From positions 1 to 32,780 of the forward strand of contig CAJJZP010000022.1 in NCBI GenBank assembly GCA_905197665.1: DNA of 32,780 nt, read 5' to 3'. This stretch comes from an uncultured Collinsella sp. (GTDB taxonomy: Bacteria; Actinomycetota; Coriobacteriia; Coriobacteriales; Coriobacteriaceae). Made by a program: the position numbers and the translations under genes. A model generated the notes under the pieces. The model searched no databases. It was not told the DNA's origin and was given only the letters and a program-made list of their open reading frames with translations. Each line of letters opens with the position of its first letter. Within the stretch, counting starts at the first letter, position 1. Below are positions 6,606-14,956 of this stretch, piece by piece.

Positions 6606-7885
6606 ATGGTCTTAAGAATGCTTTCCGCATCAAAGAATTGCGCGAAAAGATTCTTTTTACCATAGCTATGCTCGTCGTGTACCGCATTGGTGCGCACGTT
6701 CCTGTGCCCGGCATTCCCTTCCAGGGGATGCTGGGCCTTTTCTCGACCGATAACAATTCGGTCGCCGCAGGTGCTATGGCCCTCCTGAATCTTTTCTCTG
6801 GCGGCGCGTTGAGCTATGTTTCGGTGTTTTCGCTGGGCATCATGCCTTACATCACCAGCTCGATCATCCTCCAGATGCTCCAGGCCGTTGTGCCTTCCCT
6901 GCATGAGCTTGCCCGCGAGGGCGAGGTCGGTCAGACCAAGATTACGCAGTATTCGCGTTACCTCACCCTGGCTCTGGCAATCCTCAACTCCGTGGGTTAC
7001 CTTTTCCTCTTTAAGAGCTTCGGCATCAGCTTTAATGGCGCTGGCGCTCCCGAGATCATCTTCGACCTCATGGTCGTCGGCACGCTTACTGCGGGTGCCA
7101 TGCTGATCATGTGGATTGGTGAGCTCATCACCCAGCGTGGTATCGGCAATGGCATGTCGCTGATCATCTTTGCGAACATCATGGCCGGTCTGCCGCAGGC
7201 TATCTTCTCCAGCACCGAGGGCAATGCCGGTGGCATCATCACCATGGTGATCATCTGCGCCATCATCCTGCTGGTTATTCCGCTGATCGTTTTCCTTGAG
7301 CGCGGCCAGCGCCGCATCCCGGTCTCCTATGCCAAGCGCGTTGTTGGCCGTCGCATGATGGGTGGCCAGACCACCTACCTGCCCATCAAGGTCAACACCG
7401 CGGGCGTCGTGCCGATCATCTTCGCTTCGGCGCTGCTGTACTTCCCGGCTCAGATTGCCGTGTTCTTCCCCGGCATCGGCTGGATCCAGGCAGTTGCCTC
7501 TGCGCTTTCAACTGGTTGGCTCAACTGGGTGCTTAATGTTGTCCTCATCGTGTTCTTCGCGTACTTCTACACCTCCATGGTGTTCAACCCCGATGACACG
7601 GCCGACAACCTTAAGAAGCAGGGCGGCTTTATTCCGGGCGTGCGTCCGGGTAGGGCTACCGCGGCCTACATCAAGAACGCGCTCAACAAGATCACGCTTC
7701 CCAGCGCTGTCTTTTTGGCGCTCATCGCCATCGTGCCTTCGATCATCTTCTCCTTCACGGGTAACCATCTGATCCAGGCATTTGGCGGCACGTCCATCCT
7801 CATCATGGTCGGCGTCGTGCTCGACACGGTCGACAAGCTCGAAGGCCAGATCAAGATGTATGATTACGATGGATTCTTTAAATAG
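6599..7885 (+). CDS. secY: Protein translocase subunit SecY
   Basis: SecY, 428 residues, forms the protein-conducting channel of the Sec machinery in the cytoplasmic membrane. Ten hydrophobic segments can be followed from about residue 17 to 410. Family motifs include YRIGAHVPVPGIPF, the plug region, LGIMPYITSSIILQMLQAVV, the cytoplasmic loop ERGQRRIPVSYAKRVVGRRM, and KQGGFIPGVRPGRATAAYI. The GTG start overlaps the end of rplO by seven bases; the reading begins MLNGLKNAFRIKELREKI, as in other SecY proteins. Followed by adk, a common arrangement. Confidence 0.98.
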   Translation: MLNGLKNAFRIKELREKILFTIAMLVVYRIGAHVPVPGIPFQGMLGLFSTDNNSVAAGAMALLNLFSGGALSYVSVFSLGIMPYITSSIILQMLQAVVPSLHELAREGEVGQTKITQYSRYLTLALAILNSVGYLFLFKSFGISFNGAGAPEIIFDLMVVGTLTAGAMLIMWIGELITQRGIGNGMSLIIFANIMAGLPQAIFSSTEGNAGGIITMVIICAIILLVIPLIVFLERGQRRIPVSYAKRVVGRRMMGGQTTYLPIKVNTAGVVPIIFASALLYFPAQIAVFFPGIGWIQAVASALSTGWLNWVLNVVLIVFFAYFYTSMVFNPDDTADNLKKQGGFIPGVRPGRATAAYIKNALNKITLPSAVFLALIAIVPSIIFSFTGNHLIQAFGGTSILIMVGVVLDTVDKLEGQIKMYDYDGFFK

Positions 7886-7903
7886 GCTAGAGGAGGATTG
7901 CTC

Positions 7904-8530
7904 ATGAACCTCGTATTGCTCGGAGCTCCGGGTGCCGGCAAGGGCACCGTTGCACAGGAGCTCGTCGCCGAGTTCGGCGTCGCTCACATTTCCACGGGCG
8001 ACCTGCTGCGTGCTGCCGTCAAGGGTGGCACCGAGCTTGGTATTCAGGCTAAGAAGTACATGGACGCCGGCGAGCTCGTTCCCGACCAGCTCGTGATCGA
8101 CCTTGTCAAGGAGCGCCTTGCCGCCGATGACGCCCAGCAGGGCTTCATCCTCGACGGTTTCCCGCGCAACACTGCCCAGGCTGTGACGCTCGATTCCGAG
8201 CTCTCCGCCATGGGTCGCGAGATCGACTGCGCCCTTCTGGTCGACGTGGCCCCCGAGGTCATCATCGACCGTCTGTCTTCGCGTCGCACCTGCCGCGCCT
8301 GCGGTTACACCGGCACCGCTGCCGATGCTACCTGCCCCAAGTGCGCCGGCGAGATGTATCAGCGCGACGACGACAAGCCCGAGACCATCAAGAACCGTCT
8401 CGACGTCTACGAGAAGTCCACGAGCCCGCTCGTCGATTACTATCGTGGCCAGGGTCTGCTCAAGTCGGTCAACGGTGACCAGGCTCGCGAGACCGTATAC
8501 GGGGACGTCAAAGAGGCTCTCGGTCTATGA
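7904..8530 (+). CDS. adk: Adenylate kinase with zinc-binding LID
   Basis: Adenylate kinase (208 residues from the ATG at 7904) interconverts ATP, AMP and ADP. The P-loop GAPGAGKGT is at residues 7-15; the AMP-binding region has STGDLLRAA and GFPRNTAQA. The LID domain carries four cysteines (CRACGYTG then CPKC), the zinc-stabilised long form. The ATG at 7904 is preferred over the in-frame TTG at 7898 because AGGAGG (7891-7896) is seven bases from the ATG and only one from the TTG. The last four bases overlap the map start (ATGA). Confidence 0.97.
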   Translation: MNLVLLGAPGAGKGTVAQELVAEFGVAHISTGDLLRAAVKGGTELGIQAKKYMDAGELVPDQLVIDLVKERLAADDAQQGFILDGFPRNTAQAVTLDSELSAMGREIDCALLVDVAPEVIIDRLSSRRTCRACGYTGTAADATCPKCAGEMYQRDDDKPETIKNRLDVYEKSTSPLVDYYRGQGLLKSVNGDQARETVYGDVKEALGL

Positions 8531-9315
8531 TCAAGATTAAGTCTGCAACGCAAATCGAGCAGATGAAGAAGGCAGGAGCGCTATCTAAGATGGCGCTCCG
8601 CCACGTTGGAGCCATGGTGCGTCCTGGCGTTTCGACTTTTGAGCTTGATCAGCTCGCGGAGCAGATTATCCGCATGCATGGCGGCACCCCGGCCTTTAAG
8701 GGTTACGGCGGGTTCCCGGGGACCATTTGCGCATCGATCAACGATGCCGTGGTCCACGGTATTCCCAACCCTGACATGATCCTGCGCGATGGCGATATCA
8801 TCTCCATCGATACGGGAGCCGTTGTCGACGGTTGGGTCGGCGATAACGCATGGACGTTTTTCGTCGGCACCCCCACGCCCGAAGCCAAGGCTTTGTGCGA
8901 GGTCACGCGCGATTGCCTTAAGGCTGCCATCGAGCAGGCTGTTCCCGGTAACCATATCGGGGACGTCGGTTATGCCGTTCAGTCCCTTGCCGAGTCTCAC
9001 GGTTACGGCGTGCTTCGTGACTATGTGGGCCATGGCATTGGCCGCGTGATGCACGAGGACCCCAACGTTCCTAACTATGGAAAGAAGGGGAGGGGCGTTC
9101 GCCTCCAGGCCGGCATGGTCATTGCCATCGAGCCGATGGTTACGATGGGTTCCAACCATGTGAGCACGGGCTCCGACGGTTGGATTGTTACGACCAACGA
9201 CCACCTGCCCGCCGCGCACTACGAGAACACCGTCGCCATTACCAATGACGGTCCGGTGATTCTCACCACGGATGCCCAAGGTGCTTGGTGTTCGCTCCAA
9301 GGCGGAGAAATGTAA
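8527..9315 (+). CDS. map: Methionine aminopeptidase type I
   Basis: This 262-residue enzyme removes the initiator methionine from nascent proteins. Metal-ligand segments are visible in order: ISIDTGAVVDGWVGDNAW (two Asp), GHGIGRVMHEDPNVPNYG (His), MVIAIEPMV (Glu) and HYENTVAIT (Glu). The substrate-side motif GFPGTICASINDAVVHGIP is intact. It overlaps adk by four bases and so is translationally coupled. The C-terminal stretch after AITNDGPVIL is a short extension with no recognised role. Confidence 0.97.
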   Translation: MIKIKSATQIEQMKKAGALSKMALRHVGAMVRPGVSTFELDQLAEQIIRMHGGTPAFKGYGGFPGTICASINDAVVHGIPNPDMILRDGDIISIDTGAVVDGWVGDNAWTFFVGTPTPEAKALCEVTRDCLKAAIEQAVPGNHIGDVGYAVQSLAESHGYGVLRDYVGHGIGRVMHEDPNVPNYGKKGRGVRLQAGMVIAIEPMVTMGSNHVSTGSDGWIVTTNDHLPAAHYENTVAITNDGPVILTTDAQGAWCSLQGGEM

Positions 9316-9351
9316 CAAGTTCCGCTTAGTTGTGGAGCCATTACGAAGATA

Positions 9352-9380
9352 TTACGATACGTGCATGCGTATTGTAGAAT
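9352..9380 (+). promoter_or_regulatory. Possible internal promoter upstream of infA
   Basis: TAGAAT (9375-9380) fits a -10 box. TTACGA (9352-9357) is a weak -35 at the ideal 17-base spacing. The map-infA gap is about 100 bases and AT-rich compared with its surroundings, as expected for an internal promoter that starts the alpha-operon part of the cluster. Confidence 0.4.
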
Positions 9381-9419
9381 ACTCAATCGCTGTCGTTTTC
9401 TAGAGAAAGATGATTGCTT

Positions 9420-9638
9420 GTGAAGAAGGAAGACGCAATTGAGCTCGAGGGTACGGTAAAGGAACCGCTGCCCAACGCCATGTTTAAGGTCGAGCTCGAG
9501 AACGGTCATTCGGTTCTATGCAACATTTCTGGCAAGATCCGAATGAATTACATCCGTATTCTCCCCGGTGACAGGGTTGTCGTGGAGCTTTCCCCGTACG
9601 ACCTGACCCGCGGCCGCATCACCTATCGCTATAAATAG
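9420..9638 (+). CDS. infA: Translation initiation factor IF-1
   Basis: IF-1 is a 72-residue S1-like OB-fold protein that occupies the ribosomal A site during initiation. The sequence KKEDAIELEGTVKEPLPNAM, then ELENGH, GKIRMNYIRILPGDRVVVEL and SPYDLTRGRITYRYK, is typical. I choose GTG at 9420 because it gives the standard 72 residues and lies about ten bases from AGAAAG. An in-frame TTG at 9414 would add two residues. Confidence 0.96.
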   Translation: MKKEDAIELEGTVKEPLPNAMFKVELENGHSVLCNISGKIRMNYIRILPGDRVVVELSPYDLTRGRITYRYK

Positions 9639-9662
9639 CGGCACGCATACACGCACTCCATT

Positions 9663-9739
9663 TCCGACTGCAGGCTTAGCTCAACCTACGGTCGGATTGT
9701 GTGTGAAGACCAGCCATAGTTTTAAACGCCTGCGGCTGG
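9663..9739 (+). other. infA-rpmJ leader region with two hairpins
   Basis: The 150-base infA-rpmJ gap has two inverted repeats: TCCGAC (9663-9668) with GTCGGA (9691-9696), and CCAGCC (9710-9715) with GGCTGG (9734-9739). Both have long loops and no following U-run. They could form a ribosomal-protein leader or alternative structures before the L36-S13-S11-S4-alpha genes. The function is not shown by sequence alone. Confidence 0.35.
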
Positions 9740-9788
9740 GCGAGTAGATAGTAGGGAAGTAGTTTGAGCGCTACCGAAAGGAAGAACG

Positions 9789-9902
9789 ATGAAGGTACGT
9801 CCTTCGGTCAAGAAGATGTGCGATAAGTGCAAAATCATTAGGCGCCATGGCAAGGTCCTCGTCATTTGCGAGAACCCCCGTCATAAGCAGCGTCAGGGTT
9901 AA
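9789..9902 (+). CDS. rpmJ: 50S ribosomal protein L36 (zinc-binding)
   Basis: This 37-residue protein begins MKVRPSVKKMCDKCKIIRRH and ends ENPRHKQRQG, an exact match to L36. The zinc ribbon ligands are the CDKC pair, the later Cys in VICENP and the following His. The ATG has GAAAGGAAGAA upstream. The rpsM start codon lies 14 bases after its stop. L36 is the smallest ribosomal protein and is often missed because of its length. Confidence 0.97.
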   Translation: MKVRPSVKKMCDKCKIIRRHGKVLVICENPRHKQRQG

Positions 9903-9916
9903 GAGAGGAGACTACG

Positions 9917-10291
9917 TTGGCCCGTATTAATGGTGTCGACCTCCCGCGTGAGAAGCGCGTTGAGATCGGTCTGACCTACATTTACGGCATCGGCCGCACC
10001 ACTGCGACGAAGATCTGCGTCGAGTGCAACGTTAACGTGGATACGCGCGTTAAGGACCTCACCGAGGATGAGGTTAATGCCATCCGCGATTATATCGATA
10101 AGAACCAGATCATGGTTGAGGGCGACCTCCGCCGTGAGCGCAACCAGAACGTCAAGCGCCTTATGGACATCGGCTGCAACCGCGGCCTTCGTCACCGCAA
10201 GGGCCTCCCGGTCCGCGGCCAGCGCACCCACACTAACGCTCGTACCCGCAAGGGCCCGAAGCGTCAGATCGGTGCTAAGAAGAAGAAATAA
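9917..10291 (+). CDS. rpsM: 30S ribosomal protein S13
   Basis: S13, 124 residues, lies in the small-subunit head and contacts the P-site tRNA and L5. Family motifs are ARINGVDLPREKRVEIGLTY, IYGIGRTTATKIC and the C-terminal GLPVRGQRTHTNARTRKGPK. The start is TTG, with AGAGGAG upstream; the reading starts exactly where other S13 proteins start. Confidence 0.97.
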   Translation: MARINGVDLPREKRVEIGLTYIYGIGRTTATKICVECNVNVDTRVKDLTEDEVNAIRDYIDKNQIMVEGDLRRERNQNVKRLMDIGCNRGLRHRKGLPVRGQRTHTNARTRKGPKRQIGAKKKK

Positions 10292-10305
10292 GGAGCGCTA
10301 GATAG

Positions 10306-10710
10306 ATGGCTACTGCTAAGAAGAACGTTCGCGCTGCCCGTCTGAAGCGCGCGGACCGTAAGAACATTTCCGTGGGCCAGGCTCACATTCGTTCTACGTT
10401 CAACAACACGATCGTTTCGATCACCGATCCCCAGGGCAACGTCATTTCCTGGAAGTCGGCTGGCCAGGTGGGCTTCAAGGGCTCCCGTAAGTCCACGCCC
10501 TTCGCTGCCCAGATGGCTGCCGAGGCTGCTGCCAAGCAGGCCATGGAGCACGGTATGAAGAAGGTTTCCGTCTTCGTCAAGGGCCCCGGCTCCGGTCGTG
10601 AGACCGCCATCCGCTCCCTCCAGGCTGCTGGCCTCGAGGTCTCGAGCATCCAGGACAAGACCCCCATTCCGCACAACGGCTGCCGCCCCAAGAAGCGTCG
10701 CCGCGTGTAA
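10306..10710 (+). CDS. rpsK: 30S ribosomal protein S11
   Basis: S11, 134 residues, sits on the platform next to the mRNA exit. The sequence contains AHIRSTFNNTIVSITDPQGN, WKSAGQVGFKGSRKSTPFAA and the C-terminal IQDKTPIPHNGCRPKKRRRV, all typical. ATG start with AAGGAG upstream, immediately after the rpsM stop. Confidence 0.98.
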   Translation: MATAKKNVRAARLKRADRKNISVGQAHIRSTFNNTIVSITDPQGNVISWKSAGQVGFKGSRKSTPFAAQMAAEAAAKQAMEHGMKKVSVFVKGPGSGRETAIRSLQAAGLEVSSIQDKTPIPHNGCRPKKRRRV

Positions 10711-10729
10711 CTGAAAGGATCGTATCAAT

Positions 10730-11326
10730 ATGGCAATCGACAGGACTCCTGTTCTTAAGCGCTGCCGTCAGCTCGGGATCGATCCCGCTGAGCTCGGTTA
10801 CAGCAGCAAGAAGGAATCTATCCGTCAGCCCAAGCGCCGTCGCAAGGAATCTGAGTACGGCATGCAGCTGCGCGAGAAGCAGAAGGTCAAGTTCATCTAT
10901 GGCGTTCTGGAGAAGCAGTTCCACGGCTACTTCAACAAGGCCCGTAAGATGAACGGCGTCACCGGTGAGAACCTCATGATCATCCTTGAGTCTCGCCTCG
11001 ACAACGTCGTCTTCCGTCTTGGCTTCGCCCGCACCCGTAAAGAGGCTCGTCAGTCCGTCCGTCACGGTCACTTCACCGTGAACGGCAAGCGCGTGGACAT
11101 CCCGTCCTACCGCGTCAAGGCCGGCGACGTCGTCGCTGTCGGCGAGAAGTTCCGTGACCTCCTCCCCATCAAGGAGGCCCTGATTTCCTCCGAGCGCTTT
11201 GAGGTCCCTGGCTGGCTCGAGGTCGATATCGAGAAGCTGTCTGGTAACGTGCTCGCTCTGCCGACGCGTGAGCAGATCAGCGGTGATATCAACGAGCAGC
11301 TCATCGTCGAGCTCTACTCTAAGTAG
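10730..11326 (+). CDS. rpsD: 30S ribosomal protein S4
   Basis: S4, 198 residues, starts small-subunit assembly and represses the alpha operon in several bacteria. The N-terminus MAIDRTPVLKRCRQLGIDP has one cysteine only, so this is the zinc-free form. The S4 RNA-binding domain is clear at LESRLDNVVFRLGFARTRKE and ARQSVRHGHFTVNGKRVDIP. ATG start with GAAAGGA upstream. Confidence 0.98.
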   Translation: MAIDRTPVLKRCRQLGIDPAELGYSSKKESIRQPKRRRKESEYGMQLREKQKVKFIYGVLEKQFHGYFNKARKMNGVTGENLMIILESRLDNVVFRLGFARTRKEARQSVRHGHFTVNGKRVDIPSYRVKAGDVVAVGEKFRDLLPIKEALISSERFEVPGWLEVDIEKLSGNVLALPTREQISGDINEQLIVELYSK

Positions 11327-11358
11327 TCCATCCGGGCTGCTGAGGCTGGAGGTAATAC

Positions 11359-12300
11359 ATGTCAGAATTCATTAGGCCTCAGGTTCAGGTCGAAGAGATT
11401 AACGAGACGTCTGCTCGTGTCTCCGTCGAGCCGCTCGAGCGTGGTTACGGCGATACGCTGGGTAACTCCCTTCGTCGCGTTCTTCTGTCCTCGCTCGAGG
11501 GTGCCGCCGTCGAGGCTATTCAGATCGATGGTGCGCAGCACGAGTTCATGACCATCCCTAACATGGTCGAGGATGTCACCGACATCGTCCTGAATGTCAA
11601 GGGTCTTGTCTTCAGGGCTCTCGGCACGACCGACGAGGCGACCGCCACCATTTCTGTTGACGGCCCCTGCGAGGTCACCGGTGCGGACTTCTTTATTCCG
11701 TCCGAGTTTGAGCTGGTCAACCCCGAGCAGCACATCGCTACGCTTACCGAGGGTGGCCATCTCACTATGAGCATGCGCATCGGCTATGGACGCGGCTATG
11801 TCTCTGGCGAGGCTAACAAGCGCGACAACGATCCCATCGGTGTGATCCACGTCGACTCGCTGTACTCGCCGGTGTCCCGTTGCGCCAAGCTCGTTGAGGC
11901 TTGCCGTGTCGGTCAGCACACCGACTACGACCGCCTTGTCCTCGAGATCGAGACCAACGGCTCCATCGCTCCGCGCGACGCCGTGGTCCAGGCTGCCAAT
12001 ATCATCAACCAGCATATGGCTGCCTTTATGAACCTTGCCGAGACCCCCGAGGTCGAGGAGGAGGCTTCGATCTTCGCTCCCGAGGTCACCAACGACAACG
12101 CCGAGCTGGACAAGCAGATCGAGGATCTGGACCTTTCCGTCCGTTCCTACAACTGCCTTAAGCGCGCCAGCATTCACTCGGTCCGTCAACTCGTTGAGTT
12201 CTCGGAGAACGATCTGCTCAACATCCGTAACTTCGGTGTTAAGTCGATCGAGGAAGTGAAGGACAAGCTTGAGTCCATGGGCCTGAGCCTGAAGGCTTAA
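11359..12300 (+). CDS. rpoA: DNA-directed RNA polymerase alpha subunit
   Basis: The 313-residue alpha subunit nucleates RNA polymerase assembly and contacts upstream DNA and activators. The N-terminal domain shows EPLERGYGDTLGNSLRRVLL and the DxxYSPV-type segment VDSLYSPVSRCAKLVEACRV. The C-terminal domain shows LDLSVRSYNCLKRASIHSVR and LLNIRNFGVKSIEEVKDKLE, the DNA-binding helix-hairpin-helix. ATG with GGAGG upstream. Standard alpha-operon position after S4. Confidence 0.98.
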   Translation: MSEFIRPQVQVEEINETSARVSVEPLERGYGDTLGNSLRRVLLSSLEGAAVEAIQIDGAQHEFMTIPNMVEDVTDIVLNVKGLVFRALGTTDEATATISVDGPCEVTGADFFIPSEFELVNPEQHIATLTEGGHLTMSMRIGYGRGYVSGEANKRDNDPIGVIHVDSLYSPVSRCAKLVEACRVGQHTDYDRLVLEIETNGSIAPRDAVVQAANIINQHMAAFMNLAETPEVEEEASIFAPEVTNDNAELDKQIEDLDLSVRSYNCLKRASIHSVRQLVEFSENDLLNIRNFGVKSIEEVKDKLESMGLSLKA

Positions 12301-12330
12301 TGCTTCGCATATTTGAGGAGAAACTAGACC

Positions 12331-12798
12331 ATGCGTCACAACGTTAAGAAGGGCCTGAAGCTCGGCACCGATGCGAGCCACACCAAGGCCATGAAGAAGA
12401 GCCTTGCTAAGGCCCTCTTCGAGAACGACCGCATCAAGACCACCGAGACCCGCGCTAAGGCGCTGCGTTCGGTCGTCGACCCGATCATCACTTGGGCCAA
12501 GAAGGGCGACCTGCACTCTCGTCGTCTGGCTATCGCCAAGCTCGGCGATAAGCAGCTCGTTGCCGAGATCTTCGACAAGGCTGCCCAGGGCATGTGGCAG
12601 GACCGCAACGGCGGTTACACCCGCATCATGAAGCTCGGTAACCGCAAGGGCGACAACGCTCCCATCGTTATCATGGAGCTCGTCACCGAGCCTTGCACGC
12701 CTAAGGCCAAGAAGGCTGCTCCGGCCCCCAAGAAGGCCGCTGCTCCCAAGAAGGTCGAGGCTGCCGAGGAGGCTCCTGCTGAGGAGACCGCTGAGTAG
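12331..12798 (+). CDS. rplQ: 50S ribosomal protein L17 with charged C-terminal tail
   Basis: L17, 155 residues, lines the polypeptide exit region of the large subunit. The conserved core is seen in MRHNVKKGLKLGTDASHTKA, ALFENDRIKTTETRAKALRS, and NGGYTRIMKLGNRKGDNAPI. After about residue 120 there is a tail rich in Ala, Lys, Pro and then Glu, an extension often seen in actinobacterial L17 and absent from E. coli. It is the last gene of the cluster and is followed by a strong terminator. Confidence 0.97.
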   Translation: MRHNVKKGLKLGTDASHTKAMKKSLAKALFENDRIKTTETRAKALRSVVDPIITWAKKGDLHSRRLAIAKLGDKQLVAEIFDKAAQGMWQDRNGGYTRIMKLGNRKGDNAPIVIMELVTEPCTPKAKKAAPAPKKAAAPKKVEAAEEAPAEETAE

Positions 12799-12824
12799 AC
12801 ATTCCGTCTGCATAGGCTATATTC

Positions 12825-12855
12825 GAGGGGTACGTTCGCGTACCCCTCTTTTTTT
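12825..12855 (+). terminator. Rho-independent terminator of the ribosomal cluster
   Basis: GAGGGGTACG (12825-12834) pairs perfectly with CGTACCCCTC (12839-12848) around a TTCG loop and is followed by seven T. It begins 26 bases after the rplQ stop and ends the spc-alpha block. Confidence 0.93.
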
Positions 12856-12890
12856 GTCGCGATACCGTTGTTTGTTTGTTGGGAGCGCCC

Positions 12891-13715
12891 ATGATTGCGC
12901 CGTCTGATTTCAATTCGATTCTCGAGCTTGACGCCACCCTTGTATTCCGCGTCGCCTATGACGGCTCGTCGTATAGCGGATTTGCCGAGCAGCCGGGACA
13001 GACGACGGTTGCGGGTGAGCTACGTCGAGCCATCGAGACGCTGCTTCGCCGCCCGATCGATCTGACGTGCGCGGGGCGTACCGATGCCGGCGTGCATGCC
13101 GTGGCTCAGTACATCAGCGTGCCCGTAACGGACGCTGAGCTCGCGTGTACGCGCCGTAGGTGGCTGCGGGCTATGGATGCCCTGCTGCCCAAAGATATCG
13201 CCATCAACGAGGTCTACAAGGCTCGTAAGGGCTTTTCTGCGCGCTTTGACGCGCGCTCTCGCACTTACACCTATCGCATTGCCGATCGTGATGCGCGGCC
13301 CGTGCTGTCCCGCGGTGCCGTGTGGTGGCATCGCTATCCCTTGGATGTTGAGGCTATGTCTGCTGCCTGCCCCGCGCTGCTGGGCGAGCAGGACTTTAAA
13401 AGCTTTTGCAAGGTTGCCTCGGCCGTTGGCAAGCCCACGCATCGCTGCGTGATGCGCGCCGAGTTTGGCCATGAGGTTGCGTTTGGCGAGGACATCCTGA
13501 CGTTTACCATCGAGGGCAATGCGTTTCTGCATTCGATGGTCCGTACGATCGTTGGCACGCTTGTCGAGATTGGCATGCATCGCCGTGAACCCGAGTGGAT
13601 GCGCGAGGTCATCGATGCTTGCGATCGTACCGCTGCGGGCCCCACGGCTCCTGCCTGCGGCCTTACGTTTATGGCAGTGGATTACGATCCCGCCGAGCTT
13701 GTCGTGCTCGACTAG
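12891..13715 (+). CDS. truA: tRNA pseudouridine(38-40) synthase
   Basis: TruA (274 residues from the ATG at 12891) makes pseudouridine at positions 38-40 of the tRNA anticodon arm. The catalytic motif CAGRTDAGVHAVAQ contains the essential Asp. Other landmarks are RVAYDGSSYSGFAEQPG near the start, ARKGFSARFDARSRTYTYRI in the centre and FLHSMVRTIVGTLVEIG towards the end. GGGAG (12881-12885) is five bases before ATG 12891; in-frame TTG codons at 12876 and 12879 lack a ribosome site. It follows the rplQ terminator, so expression depends on read-through or an unseen promoter. Confidence 0.95.
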   Translation: MIAPSDFNSILELDATLVFRVAYDGSSYSGFAEQPGQTTVAGELRRAIETLLRRPIDLTCAGRTDAGVHAVAQYISVPVTDAELACTRRRWLRAMDALLPKDIAINEVYKARKGFSARFDARSRTYTYRIADRDARPVLSRGAVWWHRYPLDVEAMSAACPALLGEQDFKSFCKVASAVGKPTHRCVMRAEFGHEVAFGEDILTFTIEGNAFLHSMVRTIVGTLVEIGMHRREPEWMREVIDACDRTAAGPTAPACGLTFMAVDYDPAELVVLD

Positions 13716-13876
13716 GGGAGGGCTCGACGCGCCGTTCGTCGGCACCTGTCATCTGTGGGCTGCTCGTGTGCAACATCTGTTCTTGGCGTGCAGTGCAACC
13801 GGTGTCTCATTGCTTTTATTGCCGGGGTGTACCATGAACGACAGTTTGATTCATTGCTGTCGAGAGGACGGATAAC
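13716..13876 (+). other. truA - glycosyltransferase gap with a possible 13-codon leader ORF
   Basis: This 161-base gap contains a short open frame, ATG at 13834 to TAA at 13873-13875 (MNDSLIHCCREDG). It ends one base before the TTG start of the next gene and contains that gene's likely ribosome site (GAGAGGACGG). Stop-start adjacency suggests translational coupling if the frame is real. I see no clear promoter or terminator here. Confidence 0.2.
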
Positions 13877-14917
13877 TTGGTTCGACGTGGCTCGCATCCG
13901 CGACTTTCGGTGATCCTTGTGGTAGAAGGTTCGCCCAGCTATGCGATGCGTGCGCTCGAGAGTATCCAGAACCAAGACCTCTATGATTTGCAGATTATCG
14001 TTGTCTGCCGCGATGCTGCGCCCGGTGTGCGCCATTCGCTTCAAGTTGCTGCCGACAGGGACATCCATATTGATTTGATTGACGTCGAGGACGCGAAGCG
14101 CGGCACTTGTCTTCGTGCCGGTTTTGATGCCTCGCGCGGCTCTCAAATCATCGCCATGAACGCCGATGAGTGGTTTGCTCCGCAGGCCCTTTCCAAGATG
14201 GTCGATATCGCGTGCGATACTGCGGCAGACATAGTGTTCCCCACGGTGTCGCTCGATCGATACGATGCGCATCGCGAGCGTCATTCGCGCGTCTTGGATG
14301 CTGCCTCTATTGCCATAGAAGACGAGTCTTCTATGGTGACTGGGCTGCCCCAGTTGATTTTAGGCGGCTTGGTTGCTCAAGTCTCTGGCGTGATGTACAG
14401 CCGTCCACTGTTTGAGGCATGTCTTTTGTGCGATAAGACGTTTCGCACGGTTGGGTTTATGGCGTGCGCGCTCTCGCAGGCACAGCGCGTCTCCGGATGC
14501 GGCGACGCTTGTTTCCACGCGGCGGCGCCTAAGCTTACAGATGCCTTTGATCCCACCATGTATGCCAAGGTATCCGATGACGCCCGGGCGCTCGACGAGC
14601 TTGCGGACTCACTCTCGGAAGCGGATAGCGGTGGTCGGCTCAAGCTGGCAAGCCAAAAGTTCTACTTTGCCGGACTGGTCGCCTGCATCGAGAATTTGTG
14701 TCTGAGCCCGCATGGGGTGTCGTCAATCGAGCGTTCCGCCCGCATGCGTGATATGCTCGATGCGCCTCGAACCCGTCAGATGGTCGCCGCGCTCAAGGAC
14801 AACCATCGGGGACTCGGTCTGTTGTTTGGGCCGATTGCCAGCGCCAAGCCCGCGCGCTGCGTGATGTGTACGCATCTGGCAGCTTTTCTTAACCGGACGG
14901 GCGCAAAAACCGCCTAA
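13877..14917 (+). CDS. Divergent GT2-like (GT-A fold) glycosyltransferase
   Basis: A 346-residue protein whose first 110 residues look like a family 2 glycosyltransferase: SVILVVEGSPSYAMRALESI then QNQDLYDLQIIVVCRD is the usual strand-helix-strand opening, and the segment RAGFDASRGSQIIAMNADEW sits where the sugar-nucleotide and metal-binding DxD motif belongs. Here the motif reads NADE, so metal binding may be altered or activity lost. The C-terminal half (after about residue 150) has several cysteines and no recognised domain. Start TTG at 13877 is preceded by GAGAGGACGG. There is no other surface-polysaccharide gene beside it. Function and substrate are unknown. Confidence 0.6.
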   Translation: MVRRGSHPRLSVILVVEGSPSYAMRALESIQNQDLYDLQIIVVCRDAAPGVRHSLQVAADRDIHIDLIDVEDAKRGTCLRAGFDASRGSQIIAMNADEWFAPQALSKMVDIACDTAADIVFPTVSLDRYDAHRERHSRVLDAASIAIEDESSMVTGLPQLILGGLVAQVSGVMYSRPLFEACLLCDKTFRTVGFMACALSQAQRVSGCGDACFHAAAPKLTDAFDPTMYAKVSDDARALDELADSLSEADSGGRLKLASQKFYFAGLVACIENLCLSPHGVSSIERSARMRDMLDAPRTRQMVAALKDNHRGLGLLFGPIASAKPARCVMCTHLAAFLNRTGAKTA

Positions 14918-14928
14918 ACGGCTCATTA

Positions 14929-14956
14929 CGAAACAAACTTGCATAGAATTGTTTCG
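14929..14956. promoter_or_regulatory. Inverted repeat upstream of argR
   Basis: CGAAACAA (14929-14936) and TTGTTTCG (14949-14956) are a perfect 8-bp inverted repeat around a 12-base spacer, in the AT-rich gap before argR. It could be an operator, or a weak hairpin ending the glycosyltransferase transcript. It does not match the ARG-box consensus I know, so a link to ArgR is not claimed. Confidence 0.35.

Noticed and set aside
11362..12813. 483-residue minus-strand frame opposite rpoA and rplQ
   Set aside because: It mirrors the coding pattern of rpoA and rplQ, has no recognisable domain, and would cross two essential genes.
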